This document shows positions 54,101-64,000 of a stretch of 64,000 bases of DNA, piece by piece. The translations under genes were made by a program, and so were the position numbers. Origin of the DNA: Amaurobius ferox (lineage: Eukaryota; Arthropoda; Arachnida; Araneae; Amaurobiidae); assembly GCA_951213105.1 (NCBI GenBank), contig OX578145.1, positions 116,949,239 through 117,013,238 on the forward strand, read 5' to 3'. A model generated the notes under the pieces. It worked only from the letters and a program-made list of their open reading frames with translations. It was not told where the DNA came from and did not search any database. Position 1 is the stretch's first letter. Each line of letters starts with the position of its first letter.

Positions 54101-54340
54101 GGAAGTTCACACTGGTGCCAAAATCAAATGATTGACTATTCCAAAGTCAGAGAGGCACAGAATTTTCGTGAAAAACCGAAATCCAATATTTTCAGAGGCA
54201 CTCCCCAACCGCAAGAGTGGAGATACCCCAAGACCTCATCTGTGGCAAAACAGCCCAGAAAGCAATCGTTTGTGCAGAGAATGTCAACAGCGCAACCATC
54301 CCAGCTGAAACCTCCCACATTCACGAACAACAAATATTAA
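51143..54340 (+). CDS. Gag-protease polyprotein with coiled-coil, Asn/Gln-rich region and integrase-zinc-like tail
   Basis: 1065 codons from the ATG at 51143 (chosen over 51050 because MSADITSALSLIP starts the Gag-like part; the upstream 31 codons are hydrophobic leader sequence). Residues ~1-200 are a capsid-like helical Gag region. A CCHC knuckle, CYLCGKRGHIQRNC, lies at about 223-236. A retropepsin with LLVDTGACLSLIS (Asp about 348) and GILGIDFL follows. After it, where RT would be expected, come a coiled-coil (about 470-560) and an Asn/Arg/Gln/Tyr-rich stretch (about 565-640). Acidic helical segments follow. Residues ~846-975 resemble the region leading into and including the integrase zinc domain (LYAKNKRHNH, ERLVAPN, IKRNFFVPNLKKGM), but the two His are not in place and the Cys are spaced abnormally. 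No catalytic core. Intact and uninterrupted. Confidence 0.88.
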   Translation: MSADITSALSLIPTFGGAVGESFSEFITKFNNTADFFQWKEEEKIFALNTKLISQAAIALKLNTGESFDEIVKNLSLRFSTGVPLANHWQKLNNIDYNTHDILIFFDNMEITFGECFPTKDIENIRDTILLSITIDKLPPHIKRAVLANDPKTYAEAKRTAILEHNAWLAITPQSSEMPALANTLQSPEMQQIQSKIDFLEEELLKFKLENENLENWRKIPECYLCGKRGHIQRNCFFREDFEQERQITQKLKSNNRQNRRFRQFSQEGRRNDNLEQHPIENPSYPAYSPKIRDTIVTSLTDENLGSLEPVRNNIGNTLVTIGEQVIPSKTPIVNTSIFGTNVPLLVDTGACLSLISRDILKQIPFKVQINPAQLTVSLVTGDFMRLTEKVTLPTIINGVEYKITYHLVNNLKSQNYKGILGIDFLSCQNFMIHCNKGTIENNASNLSAIPKREVPKIVQWEDQYNKKVIPESQEIIKQKEDRIKSLENLHLANKKRIDEGNKRWIELANSYEKEIYDLKNYCKGLENDNHELSQNLKAACQDVNFLENKLSNFQQNYFQSYKNNRRNNHQRFNRNLRNQNRSKSFYNTQYGGKPSYPPFQQQESSYGTNKFRSEFHHQNPINPNIIQGPQIKEKFEKAFNLINNQKSLKTDIDICKQVAQNNNQNFHNLDLRVQQNSNPENNKMQQMSQPCMDKFKSEERENIDESVESDDLYENQPSHADQMQLLKDFEKITVQTLEVHKKTQSMYDTQDFKSIPHILEEVTQLLCTLDALQLHDNQFVRQHRRSHIERLNAIADDLQNTLEEQNMEISKEEKVTSPLNAISICTDKVNNASNSKEKNALIPIEEIQKIIKEQKTDPHCMKIRRAVEEGSQPPAYKHINFLIYNDALYAKNKRHNHVQKSFAQERLVAPNSCIPTLYKLFNTSTNSTRCEMSKIMSDIKRNFFVPNLKKGMINLISSCEVERKCVKPRNVKVNNSQERHNQELTGSSHWCQNQMIDYSKVREAQNFREKPKSNIFRGTPQPQEWRYPKTSSVAKQPRKQSFVQRMSTAQPSQLKPPTFTNNKY

Positions 54341-55449
54341 AAGGGAAATGATTCAAAAAAAAAAATTTTTTTTGGTATATGTGTATTTTTTTTTTTTAAG
54401 AAAAGAAAAAAAATGAGTTAATTTTTTTTTGTTTATTGTGAAATAGGAAATTGGAAATAATTTTATTAAAGTAAAGAATTTTTTTTTGTATAAAGGTTTA
54501 AATTGAATTTTTTTTTGTGAAAAAGTGAATTTTTTTGAGGAAAAATAAAATGTTTTAAAATTGTATTTTTTTCATGAAGATATAAAAGAACTTTCACATT
54601 TTTTTTTGGAAGTCTGATTTCCGTGAGTACTCACACCTCTGGAACTTTGGCCATAGCCAAACCATTTTTTTTTATTTGTGTTTGTTGTTTTACCGTGCAC
54701 GACTTGTATTTAAATATAATGTGATATAAATATTTTGTGTATAGGTATAATACAATTTTTTTAGCTGCAGCTAGTTATTGTAAATGAATATGTATTATAT
54801 TAATATGTGATATTGTATATAAGTTGTAGTAGAAAGATTGAAAAAGAATGTAAGTATTTTGAATATCTGAAGATTAGTACAAGTCTCAAATGGATGTAAG
54901 TAATGTTGGTATAAATGGAATATTGTTACTTGTATTATGTATATATATTGTATTTTTTTTTAAAGACATCTCACCCGGTTAGGTTATTCTAAAATTGATT
55001 TTTTTTTTTGCGCAATGTTCATGACAATCTGATATACAATAGTGATGAGATTTTTAATTTTTGAATTGAAACACATTGAGGAAAATTTGAAAAACTCAAC
55101 CCCCTCACTTTTATCTAGCATGTAAGGACTTCTTTGGTGAAAATGTGTGTATGAATGGGACACAAATGTAGATTGAATGAATCAAATTTTTCACATCTGT
55201 CCTTGTTTTCGTTGAATTTCTGGGTTGAGAAAAACACATATTTTGGAAATAAGAATTGATTGCATTTGACAATCCTATTTGCATAACAGATCCTAAATTT
55301 TTATTTCAAATTTTTGTGGCATATTTTTTATCCAGGAAATTGTTGGTTTTTTTTATGTCACCGTTTTATTTTAGGCATATTTGGATTATATTTTTTTTTG
55401 GTTAGTCTTTGTTCTGTACCAGAACAAATCCTCGTTTGCGGCGGGGACA
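54341..55449 (+). other. T-rich non-coding 3' region of the Gag-protease element
   Basis: About 1.1 kb dominated by T-runs of 8-10; no pol remnants recognisable on either strand. A purine-rich GCGGCGGGGA just before the 3' LTR (about 55438-55447) is the probable polypurine tract. Confidence 0.7.
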
Positions 55450-56366
55450 TGTTGTGAAATGCTTGACCTCGTTTAATATTTATTTTATGTCAAAATTTAA
55501 CTTCCCGCAAATTCTAATTCACTTTCGATTCTAAAACTTGTTCTCAGAAAATTATTCCAAATTGATAAAGCGCCATTTCTGTATTCGGCCCTTTTGGATA
55601 TTTCCCGCCAGTTCCGGCAAACCTTGGTGTAGGGTTTTGTCCCGCGCTTTAGTACATGTACTTCGCATTTCATATTCTTTAACATTGGAACTCTTTTTCG
55701 TTGCGTCATGAACGCGTAATAACATTAAAGATGCTTAAGTCTGTTTTCGGTGAATAGTTTTAATTGGCGATGTGACGGGGAAGGGGAAGGACGCGTTTTG
55801 CCTACGGGGGGCAACATAATGAGAATTCTAAAGTTCTAAGATGTTATGAATTAAATTAAAAGTAATTAAAAGATTAGCGAGCAGATTCACTTCAGTGGTG
55901 AGATGATGAATTCGAAATGTTTAATTGAAATATGATTATTGAAGATTTTGTCAACTGTTTTGGGTTTTCGATATCAAGTTGTTTGTTCCTGTTCTAAGGT
56001 TAATTATGCTCGAGATGAATAAAGTTATTTAAGTTCAAAGGCCAAGATTGTTCGTCTCATTCTTCAAATGCTTTCATCACCTGCATCCCAAGGTATTCAT
56101 CAAAAGCGTATTCTCGTCGACTATCTCCAATTCCGGAATAATCCGTCATCCCGAGGTGTCCGAATACTTCTCGTAGTTTTCAATTTACGAATATAACACA
56201 CAACGCAAAAGAAGTTTAGTGATGCTTCATCACCACCCAGCGACCACTTATTCCGACACGAGCCGCAACATATGATGCTCACTCCCGATCATTGCTGCTC
56301 CCATTTCATTACAAATGGTGACCGCGACAGCTTATAACAAATAGTACCGAAAGGGGTACTATAACA
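55450..56366 (+). repeat. 3' LTR of the Gag-protease element
   Basis: 917 bp. One extra G in the TACGGGGGG run and CCCGAGG instead of CCCTAGG are the only differences from the 5' LTR seen by eye. Confidence 0.95.
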
Positions 56367-56370
56367 GTAT

Positions 56371-56720
56371 ATCGTTGCCTTTCGTATAAATGTTTTAATT
56401 CTTTGAGTTTTGAAGCTTACTGGTCCAGCCCGTTCTGGGCCCGTGATACTAAGGTGAATTCTTTTGGAATGACTCGAGAACCAGAGCAGCTAGAAAGCTG
56501 AAATCAAGCATCTTTTCCCTTTCATTGTATATTTGATTCTTTAGATTTTGAATCTTACTGTCCAACCCGGACCCGGAATGGGAGTTACATATTTTGGGGT
56601 AAAATTTGAAAACCAGCTAGAAAGCTTAAATTTGGTACTCGTTGTCTTTCATGATATATTTGCTTTGGATTTTGAACCTTACTGGTATAGCCCGCTATAT
56701 GAAATTACACGTTTTGGGGG
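56371..56720. repeat. ~120-137-bp satellite, right part
   Basis: Continues the array of 49480-49817: ATCGTTGCCTTTCGT, TTTTGAAGCTTACTGG, CCAGCCCGTTCTGGGCCCG, ATGACTCGAGAACCAGAGCAG (56470), and a more diverged unit near 56600. Confidence 0.8.
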
Positions 56721-57769
56721 GAATTTCAGCGAGCAGAAACAAATTTTAAAGATCCATACAAACATTTATTTTAAAATAAGTAAAAAGCAGAAAATAAATT
56801 TGAAACAGTTCGTTTACTAATTTTGACTCGTTTATAGTTTGATGTCTTTTGATATTATTTCATCACGCTTCGCCACCGATAGGCAAAAATATCCTCGTAA
56901 ACAAAACATTCGATTTAGCGCTGTAGAAGTAAAATCATTATTAAAAACTTGTGTTTATAAAAACTTAAAATGAATGCTTCCAATGAAAGCAGCCCGGTCC
57001 AACAATGGTCGCAGACCGTGTTCGGCCTGAGGTTCAGACCAGTCCGAAAATTGATCTACGCTGACATTTAAAACCTTTAGTGTTAGATGGCCAGCACAAG
57101 TCCCTTAATATTTAACAATGTGCCAACAGTAAAAATTTTTAATATTCGACGGCCCGGGCCGCCTTGTTACTGTATGATGAGGTGCCGACCCCCTATTCAG
57201 TCTATAGACTAGGCCAGTGAAAAATCCATGGATATTCCCGGCCGTTATTATTATTGGATGATTATGCCCATTGGAATGTTCTCTATAATGACTTGAATGC
57301 TCTCAACGGCACATCGGGCATCGCCCGATCGGCCAATGCAGCCCTGTTGCTTGGTTACACTCCGGTACCATCAGAAGTTTGCTTTCAAGAAAGACCAGAC
57401 ACGTAATAAACTTAACTTCTATGTACAAACACAAGACAAAATCATACATAAACTTGCAGCTGGGTGCGTGTGTGCTTTCTAAAACAGAAAAATCTGATGT
57501 GGGCAGCACATGACTTTCCCTGCCGACTTATGTTTAAGTTCCCTTTATTTTAATTACATTTAATTCACTTTTCATTCAATTTTCGTTCTCATTTGATAAC
57601 TGGACTTATTTTCAAAGGTGGCGTAGAGAAAATATGAAAAACTAAAATATCTCGAGAACGGCTAGTTCTAGTGTAATGGGATTGATCTTATTCTTTTCTT
57701 CGTTAAAAATTACGTATTAAACAAGCATTTCATGGATATATTTGAGCATACGTAGCTTTTTAGTTTAGA
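56721..57769. other. Gene-free stretch
   Basis: No recognisable gene. A somewhat GC-richer section lies at 56990-57380. A 61-codon frame (57297-57482) has no motif. Confidence 0.4.
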
Positions 57770-58135
57770 TTTTGATAATTTTTGCGGGCCACTTTGCAAA
57801 AAAAGGCAGGTTATTTTTTTCTGAATCGTACCAAAATCTAATCAGCACCAGGGTGACCTATACGTGACTCATCTACCGAATTTTGTGAAATTCGGTCCAT
57901 TAGTTTTTCAGCTACACTGGATACAAGCTTTTGAGGGCCATTTCACAAAAAAGGCGGGTTCTTTTATTCCGAATCGTACCCAAAACTAATCAGCACCAGC
58001 CCCGCCCACAAGTGATTTACCTACAAAATTTTGTGAAATTCGGTCCATTAGTTTTTTAGTTAGAGTGGATACAAAATCTGCACAGACAGATAGACACACA
58101 GACAGACACACACACAGACGTCACACTAAAAATGG
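57770..58135. repeat. Two ~135-bp direct repeat units with GACA/CACA tail
   Basis: GGGCCACTTTGCAAAAAAAGG...GTGAAATTCGGTCCATTAG at about 57785-57910, repeated at about 57936-58055. A GACAGATAGACACACAGACA tract follows. It resembles the 3' ends of arthropod interspersed repeats; the family is not identified. Confidence 0.75.
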
Positions 58136-59459
58136 TTTTTTCGTATTCTAGAGGTCTCGAAACGTGTAGATCCGTCGAATACTCGAGTTATGATTTTCGG
58201 CATGATTCCAATACTTTCCCTATACATTACCATGTATTGCAGGGAAAGCAAAAATCAGATCTAGGCGGGAGCAAAGCTCGCGTTTAAATATTTTCACGTG
58301 CCTGACGTCACCAAGCAAGTGATTTGCCAGTGACGGCAGGCACGACTTATGCATTATGTAAATCTGAAAACAAATTATTATGCAAGAAAAATAAAATGTT
58401 GAAAGTTCAAACAAAGATCAGGAACGTGGAAAGCCCGGCCCGCCCGACTCATCCGAGAGCATGAGCAGCAAAGTGAACGGTCGAAGTTCAGAAACGTTGA
58501 AGATCCGGACCGTCCGAGGACATGAACAGTTGTTTGGATGGCCGAAAAGTTCAGAAACGTGTTAAAAGTTAAATGTATTTGAGTGGCCACACACGCGTCC
58601 ACTCAGCAGGCATTCCCATCTTTAAAAAATAGGTTAGTTCTCCATTTCTACTACTATGTACCGCTGATGTGCATTATACATACCGTTTCAATAGGCGTTT
58701 CATCATTTTTAAACGTTTCTATGCAATCCATTTACTTAAAAATATGAAAGTTATATCTTTAAAAATTAGTCTGCACTCCCTGTGGATGCCTCCCCCATTG
58801 GGTTCTGGTCTAAATTGGGTAGCACTTCCTTGTCATCTAAATAAATATCTTACACCTTCAAGTTGGTCGGACGGTTTGGATCGAAGAAGACCCAATAAGC
58901 CCACAAAGAGCCGACAAATACAATATTTCCCATGAAGAGAACTTGAAAAAGTATCCCATTACCTCTGTCATGAGAATAAAATTCACCTATCCTAAGTCCC
59001 GTACCTGTATCTAAATACCTCAGATTGAGAAATTGAATTATGTACGGATTAATGTTTATTCTCATGAAAATCATGAATCCCCCCCCTACACATTTCTAAA
59101 AAAGAAGATCTGGACTCTGTTAATTTACTCTTCATTACAGAAGAGAATAAACAACATTATACCTTCATCAGAAGTACGTCACGACTGACTGGTGATGGCC
59201 GAAGTATAATGGACCTTCTTATATTTGTTTTCGTTGCCTTCACCGATTCCAGAAGGGAGAAAATTCAAAAACCACATTCAATATTGTAAAGACCATAGCC
59301 CTCAACTCAAAATGCCCTCACAAGAAAATTAATATCTTCAATTCACAAATACTGACTATCAGCAGGATATTTCCTATATTATCTACGCTGATTTTTAAAC
59401 ACTTATTGTGTTGAAATGTCATTATGTTAGCCTGATGAGAAGAAATCATAGGCACATAA
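58136..59459. other. Stretch without recognised genes; short degenerate repeats
   Basis: A TGACGTCA palindrome lies at 58303-58310. Near 58395-58575 the phrase AAGTTCA(G)AAACGT with GAGCATGA(G/A)CAG recurs about three times at ~75-80-bp spacing. A minus-strand frame 58850-59074 (74 codons) has no motif I recognise. Confidence 0.4.
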
Positions 59460-60885
59460 ATTAACATCGCACGAAGCTTATGGATTTGCCTATTTAATTG
59501 TTGCTCCTGATAAGAAAAGTGTGAAGCTTAACGTCGTTTGCAGAGGATCAGATGTTGTGGATGAATTTAAGAACATCATTCAAGAAAAGAAATAAATTGC
59601 AGGACTCACTTCCATCGTATCCATGAGAATGACACCCGAAGACGAAGTTGATTTTGCGTATGATTTATTCTCACCTGTCACGTTACTGGACAGTTGAGAA
59701 CGGCCTTTCATGCATCCTGCAAGCTTAAATATATAACGTCAAAAATTATGCCAGTAGTTTTCACAATTTAAAAAACTACGATGCACATCACATTATGCAA
59801 GGACTAGGAAAAGTGAAAGATCACAAGTTAAATGCCATTGCGGCTAATATGGGAAAATACATTTCATTCTCTCTTACTAAGCGATGTAATAAATAAAGTG
59901 CGAGTCTTCAGGTTATTGATAGCTTCGAATTCATTCCCTAGAGAAACTGGTTGCAAATTTGAATAAAGGTAAATTTAAGATTTTAAAAGAAAACCTTCCT
60001 ATCAATACAGACCTGCTACTCTGTAAACGAATCTATCCTTATGAATACATGGCCACTTTTTCAAGATTTAAAAAACTTGTCTTCCACCACCTTCAGATTT
60101 TTATAGTACATTGACTAATGAAAATATAATAGATGAATATTGTACGCATGCCCGGAGTGTTTGGAATACATTTAGCATCCAGGCGAATATCATAATTTGT
60201 AATTGAAAACGGATGTCCTACTTCTGGTAGATGTTTTTGAAAATTTTCGAAAGCTTTGTTTGAAGAACTATGCTTAGGATTGTCGAAAACCCAAAACACT
60301 CGACACACCCTGAGGTATGAGCAGCGGAGTGAGTGGCCGGGACCGATGCTTTGGATTTGTGTGCATATGATGACTGCACCTGGACTGGCTTGGCAGGCTT
60401 CTCTGAAAATGCTAGATCATCCACTCGAATTGCTTACTGATGTGGATATGCATCTCTCCATTAAAGGGGGGGGGGATCAGAAGTGGAATCTTTATGTCAC
60501 GTCGTTTCTCCAAATCCAATAATAAATATCTCTCAAATTAGGACTCACGTAGGCCCGACACTTATATTATGTACCTTGATGCCAACAACTTGTATGGATG
60601 GATCATGCCACAACTTCTGACCTATGGATATTTTCAATGGATAAATCCCGAAAACCTCATTCGAACCATTTCGGATGATCTATCCGGATGACCTACCCTT
60701 AAAACGCTTTGCAAGTTATACGAATTGTATAATAACTATTCCTTATTCCCTGAGAAGATGAAAATCACATTAAATCAACTTTCATCCTATACACTGAAGA
60801 TAATGATTGACATGCCAAAATCAAATTTTATATTTTGCAAAAAACTTGTTCCCAATTTGGTTGATAAGAAAAATTATATTATTTA
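59460..60885 (+). pseudogene. Polinton-type protein-primed DNA polymerase B relic
   Basis: Plus-strand fragments in changing frames follow the order of a Polinton pPolB. They are FAYLIVAPDKKS and VVCRGSDVVDEFK (59480-59580), MTPEDEVDF (59627), a YDAHHIMQGLGKVKDHKLN segment (59775-59835), LEKLVANLNKGKFKILK (59935-59990), DLLLCKRIYPYEYMATF (60009-60060), PGLAWQASLKMLDHPLELL and TDVDMHL (60380-60455), and YLDANNLYGW (60572-60601). The relic then continues to about 60880. The last motif is the conserved polymerase site of this family. Many stops and frameshifts. Truncated at 60885 by another repeat; the final palm motifs are missing. Confidence 0.82.
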
Positions 60886-62152
60886 CTAGCAGCATACCCG
60901 TTCTTCGTACGGAGTATATAATATAAAGAAACTTTCAATTAACAATAATGTGCAAATTCTGTTAAAATATTAAATTTATTGCTCCTAAAGAGAAGTTTAA
61001 GAATATCTGTTTTCACTATGCAAAATTATCTTCACGGGCAGATCTGAAGAATAAAACATCCTGGCTCCTTTTGTAAACAAATTTACAAAAAAAAAAGGAA
61101 TTAAATCAATATATGCAACCCGTACTACTTATATTGTCGTAGATTAGAAAATATGGTGTGTTAGTAGAAGATTACCTGTATTTACAATATGAGGCTCAAA
61201 AATATTTGCCAAAATAAAAGAGATGACGTAATAAATTGAAAATATCAATAATCCCAGTACTCTTTATACCAGAAGGTCGTAATTGATTCCAGTTTATGCC
61301 AATATATATCAAAACATATGCCAATATACCTGTACTACTTATATTCTCGTAGATTAGAAGATATACCCGTGTATTTGTAGAAGATTACTGGTACAACGTA
61401 CAATATATGAGTTTAAACAATTTTTATCAAAATAAAACAATTGCATAATAACTTAAAAATATCAATAATCCCTGAATCAATAATCCCCGAAAATAGCAAT
61501 AATAATAACGTTTAAAGACCGTAATTGATATTATCTAGTCAAAAATGCTATAAGAAAAATCAAATCGTTCTTCTCTAAAATATATTTTTATATCCATTTA
61601 TTTATTATTCAAATCGAAAAAATAACAATTAAAATTAACAAACAGATTTAATTTAATTGCGTTTCTGAGCAACATGATATAAGATAGAATCTTCCTCATA
61701 AACTGCGAAATTAAATAACCGTTTTGATTTTTTTATACTTTTCATTGTTCAGTAAAAGCTTGTGCAAAATAAACGATGGAGATAGATTTCCCATTTAAAT
61801 CATGTTTCAAACAATTCATGTTTCTAGAAGGTGACAATTGGCGCAAAAAATCTCCCATCAAACTCAGAGATAAAGGTTTAATTCACTTTCAAACGATTTT
61901 CAAGCTTTTCGTTTGGATAAACCACGGAGTTAGAGAGTAGAACTCTTAGGAAAAAGTTTCGTTTTTCATTAATATCTCGACAACCCCTGGTCTCAGATAC
62001 TCGAAACTTAGGCTAAATTTATGGAGGTCTATTTCTAGGCTATCCACAAAATTTCATCAAATTCGGTTCAGCCGTTCTCCCGTGATGACGGGACAAACAG
62101 ACAGACAGACAGACAGATAGACAGACAGATTTTGAATTTTATTTATATAGAC
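60886..62152. repeat. 1.27-kb tandem repeat, unit 1
   Basis: Starts ACTAGCAGCATACCCGTTCT and ends with a tail rich in GACA (62094-62130), then TTTATTTATATAG. Contains inner ~200-bp repeats marked by GTACTACTTATAT and TAGATTAGAAGATAT (about 61125, 61335). Non-coding. Confidence 0.85.
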
Positions 62153-63180
62153 TAGCAGCATACCCGTTCTTCGTACGGAGTATATAATATAAAGAAACTT
62201 GAAATTCATAATCATGCCCAAATTCTTATAGTATACTAAATGACATGTTTAATCAAAATATTCTGTTAAAATATTTAATATAATGCTCCTAAAAATAAGT
62301 TTAAGAATATCTGTTCTCGCAATATAAAATTATCTTCATGGACATATCTGAAGAATAAAACATCTTGGACCCCTTATGTAAGCAAATATAAAAAAAAATA
62401 TGGAATTGAATCAATATATGCAAAATAAAAGCGTTAAAATTGTATGGGACCCGTACTAATTATATACGCGAATATTAGAAAATATAACCTGTATTAGTAG
62501 ATTACATGTATAAATTGAAAATACCAATAAACCCGTAATCTTCAAATCTGAAGACAGTCATTTATTCCAATATATGTCAAAATTAAAGTGCTAAAATTAT
62601 ATGGGAAGATATACACGTACTACTTATAATGTCCGATTATTAGTAGAAGATTACCCGTTTTGCAATATGAGTCACAAATGTTTTTTGGTAAAATACAACA
62701 GACGACGTAATAAATTGAATATATAATTAATCCCCTTAATCTTCATACCAGAAGACTGTACTTGATTCCAATATATATGCCAATATATGTCAAAATATAT
62801 GCCAATATACCTGTACTACTTATAATCTCGTAGGTTAGATGATATACCCGTGCATTCCTAGAAGATTACTCGTACAACGTACAATATGCGTGTGTCAGCA
62901 ATTTTTGCCGCAATAAAACAATGGCGTAATAACTTAAAAATATCAATAATCCCTGAATCAATAATTCCGGAAAATATCAATAATATTAATGTTTAAACCT
63001 GAAGAGTATAATTGATATTATCCAGTCCAAAATGAAATGGCAATGAAATTTATTTTATATACATATCTTCATTATTCAAATCGGAAAGGATTTAATAAAA
63101 ATCGTTTGCCGCATAAACACATTGGATTTAAATCCGTTGCTAAGCGACATGATATCATTTGCTTCAAATAAATTGGTAGA
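62153..63180. repeat. 1.27-kb tandem repeat, unit 2 (partial)
   Basis: Starts with the same 38-base head as unit 1 and stays collinear to about 63170, with inner repeats near 62455, 62615 and 62815. It then diverges before the GACA tail. Confidence 0.8.
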
Positions 63181-64000
63181 AAAAATATCGTCTAAATAGT
63201 TATATTTCTATGAAACATTTGGCGACAGTTTCGTCAAATTAGCGACATTTTAAAAAATCGTCAAATTTATCGCCAAGTGGGACTGTAGAACTGACAGTTC
63301 CACTTTGCGACAAATTGACGAAATATCATCACAATACTATCCCCTAACAAAAAACAATTAATATCATTTATGTAGCGCAATTTTATCAATTTCAAGATAT
63401 TTTTATAGATTTGAAAACATTTTTATCAATTTGGTGACATTTTAAAAATTCGCTAAATGTATTACTAAGTAGGATGGTTGGTTTGACAGATAAATGCTAA
63501 CCAAACATCATTTCAGTACTCTCTTCTAACAAAACAAAAAAAAAATTTCATTGATATGTAGAAGACCCAAGCCACACGACCAACCCGAAGGTTTATGGCA
63601 GCTGTTTGTGTGTCGTTTATATCAATTTGGCGACATTTCCGTCAATTTGGCAAAGTTTAAGAAAAGTTGTCAAATTAGCGATATCCCTCCAAATTCGTAG
63701 CTTTGAATTTGCAGATCTGAATGAAACATTCTTATCCCGTTTCAATATACTAAATAAAAACACTACAATTGTATTAGAAGATATACCCGCTCTACTCTTT
63801 TTCTGTTTCAACAATCGGCTATATGAATTTATTGGCTAAACACAATATATGAGTTTAGTAGCTAAATACGATATAAGCTTGAAAACTCTTTGCCAAAATA
63901 AATGAAATTGATGTACGCAGTCAGCAATTAATATAATTAAAAGAAAAATCAAACCGTCCATTCATAAGATATACTTTTATATCCATTTATCCATTTATTT
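63181..64000. other. Repeat-derived stretch with GGCGACATTT motifs
   Basis: The phrase TTTGGCGACATTT and variants recurs near 63218, 63250, 63428 and 63626. AAGTGGGACTGT...CAGTTCCACTT near 63275-63306 is a small inverted repeat. From about 63850 the sequence again resembles the inner part of the 1.27-kb units (ATACTTTTATATCCATTTAT). No genes. Confidence 0.5.

Larger units (their letters stand above)
49818..56366 (+). mobile_element. Young LTR element encoding Gag-protease only (no RT)
   Basis: LTRs 49818-50733 and 55450-56366, TGTTGTGAAATG...ACTATAACA, differing by one substitution and one single-base indel as far as I can see. 4-bp target duplication GTAT (49814-49817; 56367-56370). A single long intact ORF (51143-54340) encodes Gag, protease and a novel tail. 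No RT, RNase H or integrase catalytic core exists anywhere between the LTRs. The near-identical LTRs show recent transposition, so RT and integrase must have come from another element. Confidence 0.92.

Noticed and set aside
58303..58310. Second TGACGTCA palindrome as a promoter
   Set aside because: An isolated 8-mer without other promoter features or a downstream gene.

Overview
The window is AT-rich eukaryotic DNA made almost entirely of transposable elements and tandem repeats; no host gene can be supported. The mix (Jockey-type LINEs, Ty3/Gypsy LTR elements, piggyBac, hAT, and Polinton/Maverick relics, plus arthropod-style repeats ending in GACA tracts) points to an arthropod. A spider or other arachnid is my best guess, but that is inference from repeat style only.

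Layout. 1-5.7 kb: two Jockey-type LINE reverse-transcriptase genes in tandem. The first is cut by the window edge and carries a 153-bp duplication of RT motif A. The second is split by a 1.05-kb piggyBac derivative at TTAA. 5.7-13.5 kb: gene-free DNA with C-rich minisatellites and a ~135-165-bp satellite. 13.5-17.3 kb: a decayed Jockey ORF1 abutting a minus-strand Polinton fragment (major capsid protein, adenovirus-like protease, packaging ATPase, two small proteins). 17.9-33.5 kb: two copies of a composite tandem repeat. The first is split by a very young 11.2-kb minus-strand Gypsy element (19127-30290) with intact gag and pol; a hAT fragment lies between the copies.

33.5-49.3 kb: a decayed plus-strand Gypsy-type element whose pol order is protease-integrase-RT-RNase H (Gmr1-like), inserted in the second repeat copy. 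It in turn contains a second piggyBac derivative and a 6.1-kb non-coding LTR element with ~2-kb LTRs. 49.8-56.4 kb: a very young LTR element whose only gene is Gag-protease plus a novel tail, with no RT, inserted in a ~130-bp satellite. 59.5-60.9 kb: a decayed Polinton-type protein-primed DNA polymerase. 60.9-64 kb: long tandem repeats with GACA-rich tails.

All four LTR elements have boundaries fixed by TG...CA (or nearly so) and 4-5-bp target duplications, and both piggyBac copies by TTAA. This gives a relative insertion order. The most notable observations are the RT-less but apparently recently mobile Gag-protease element, the integrase-before-RT Gypsy element, reiterated primer-binding-site modules in two different LTR elements, and a T-TTA-AAC slippery site exactly at a gag/pol junction.
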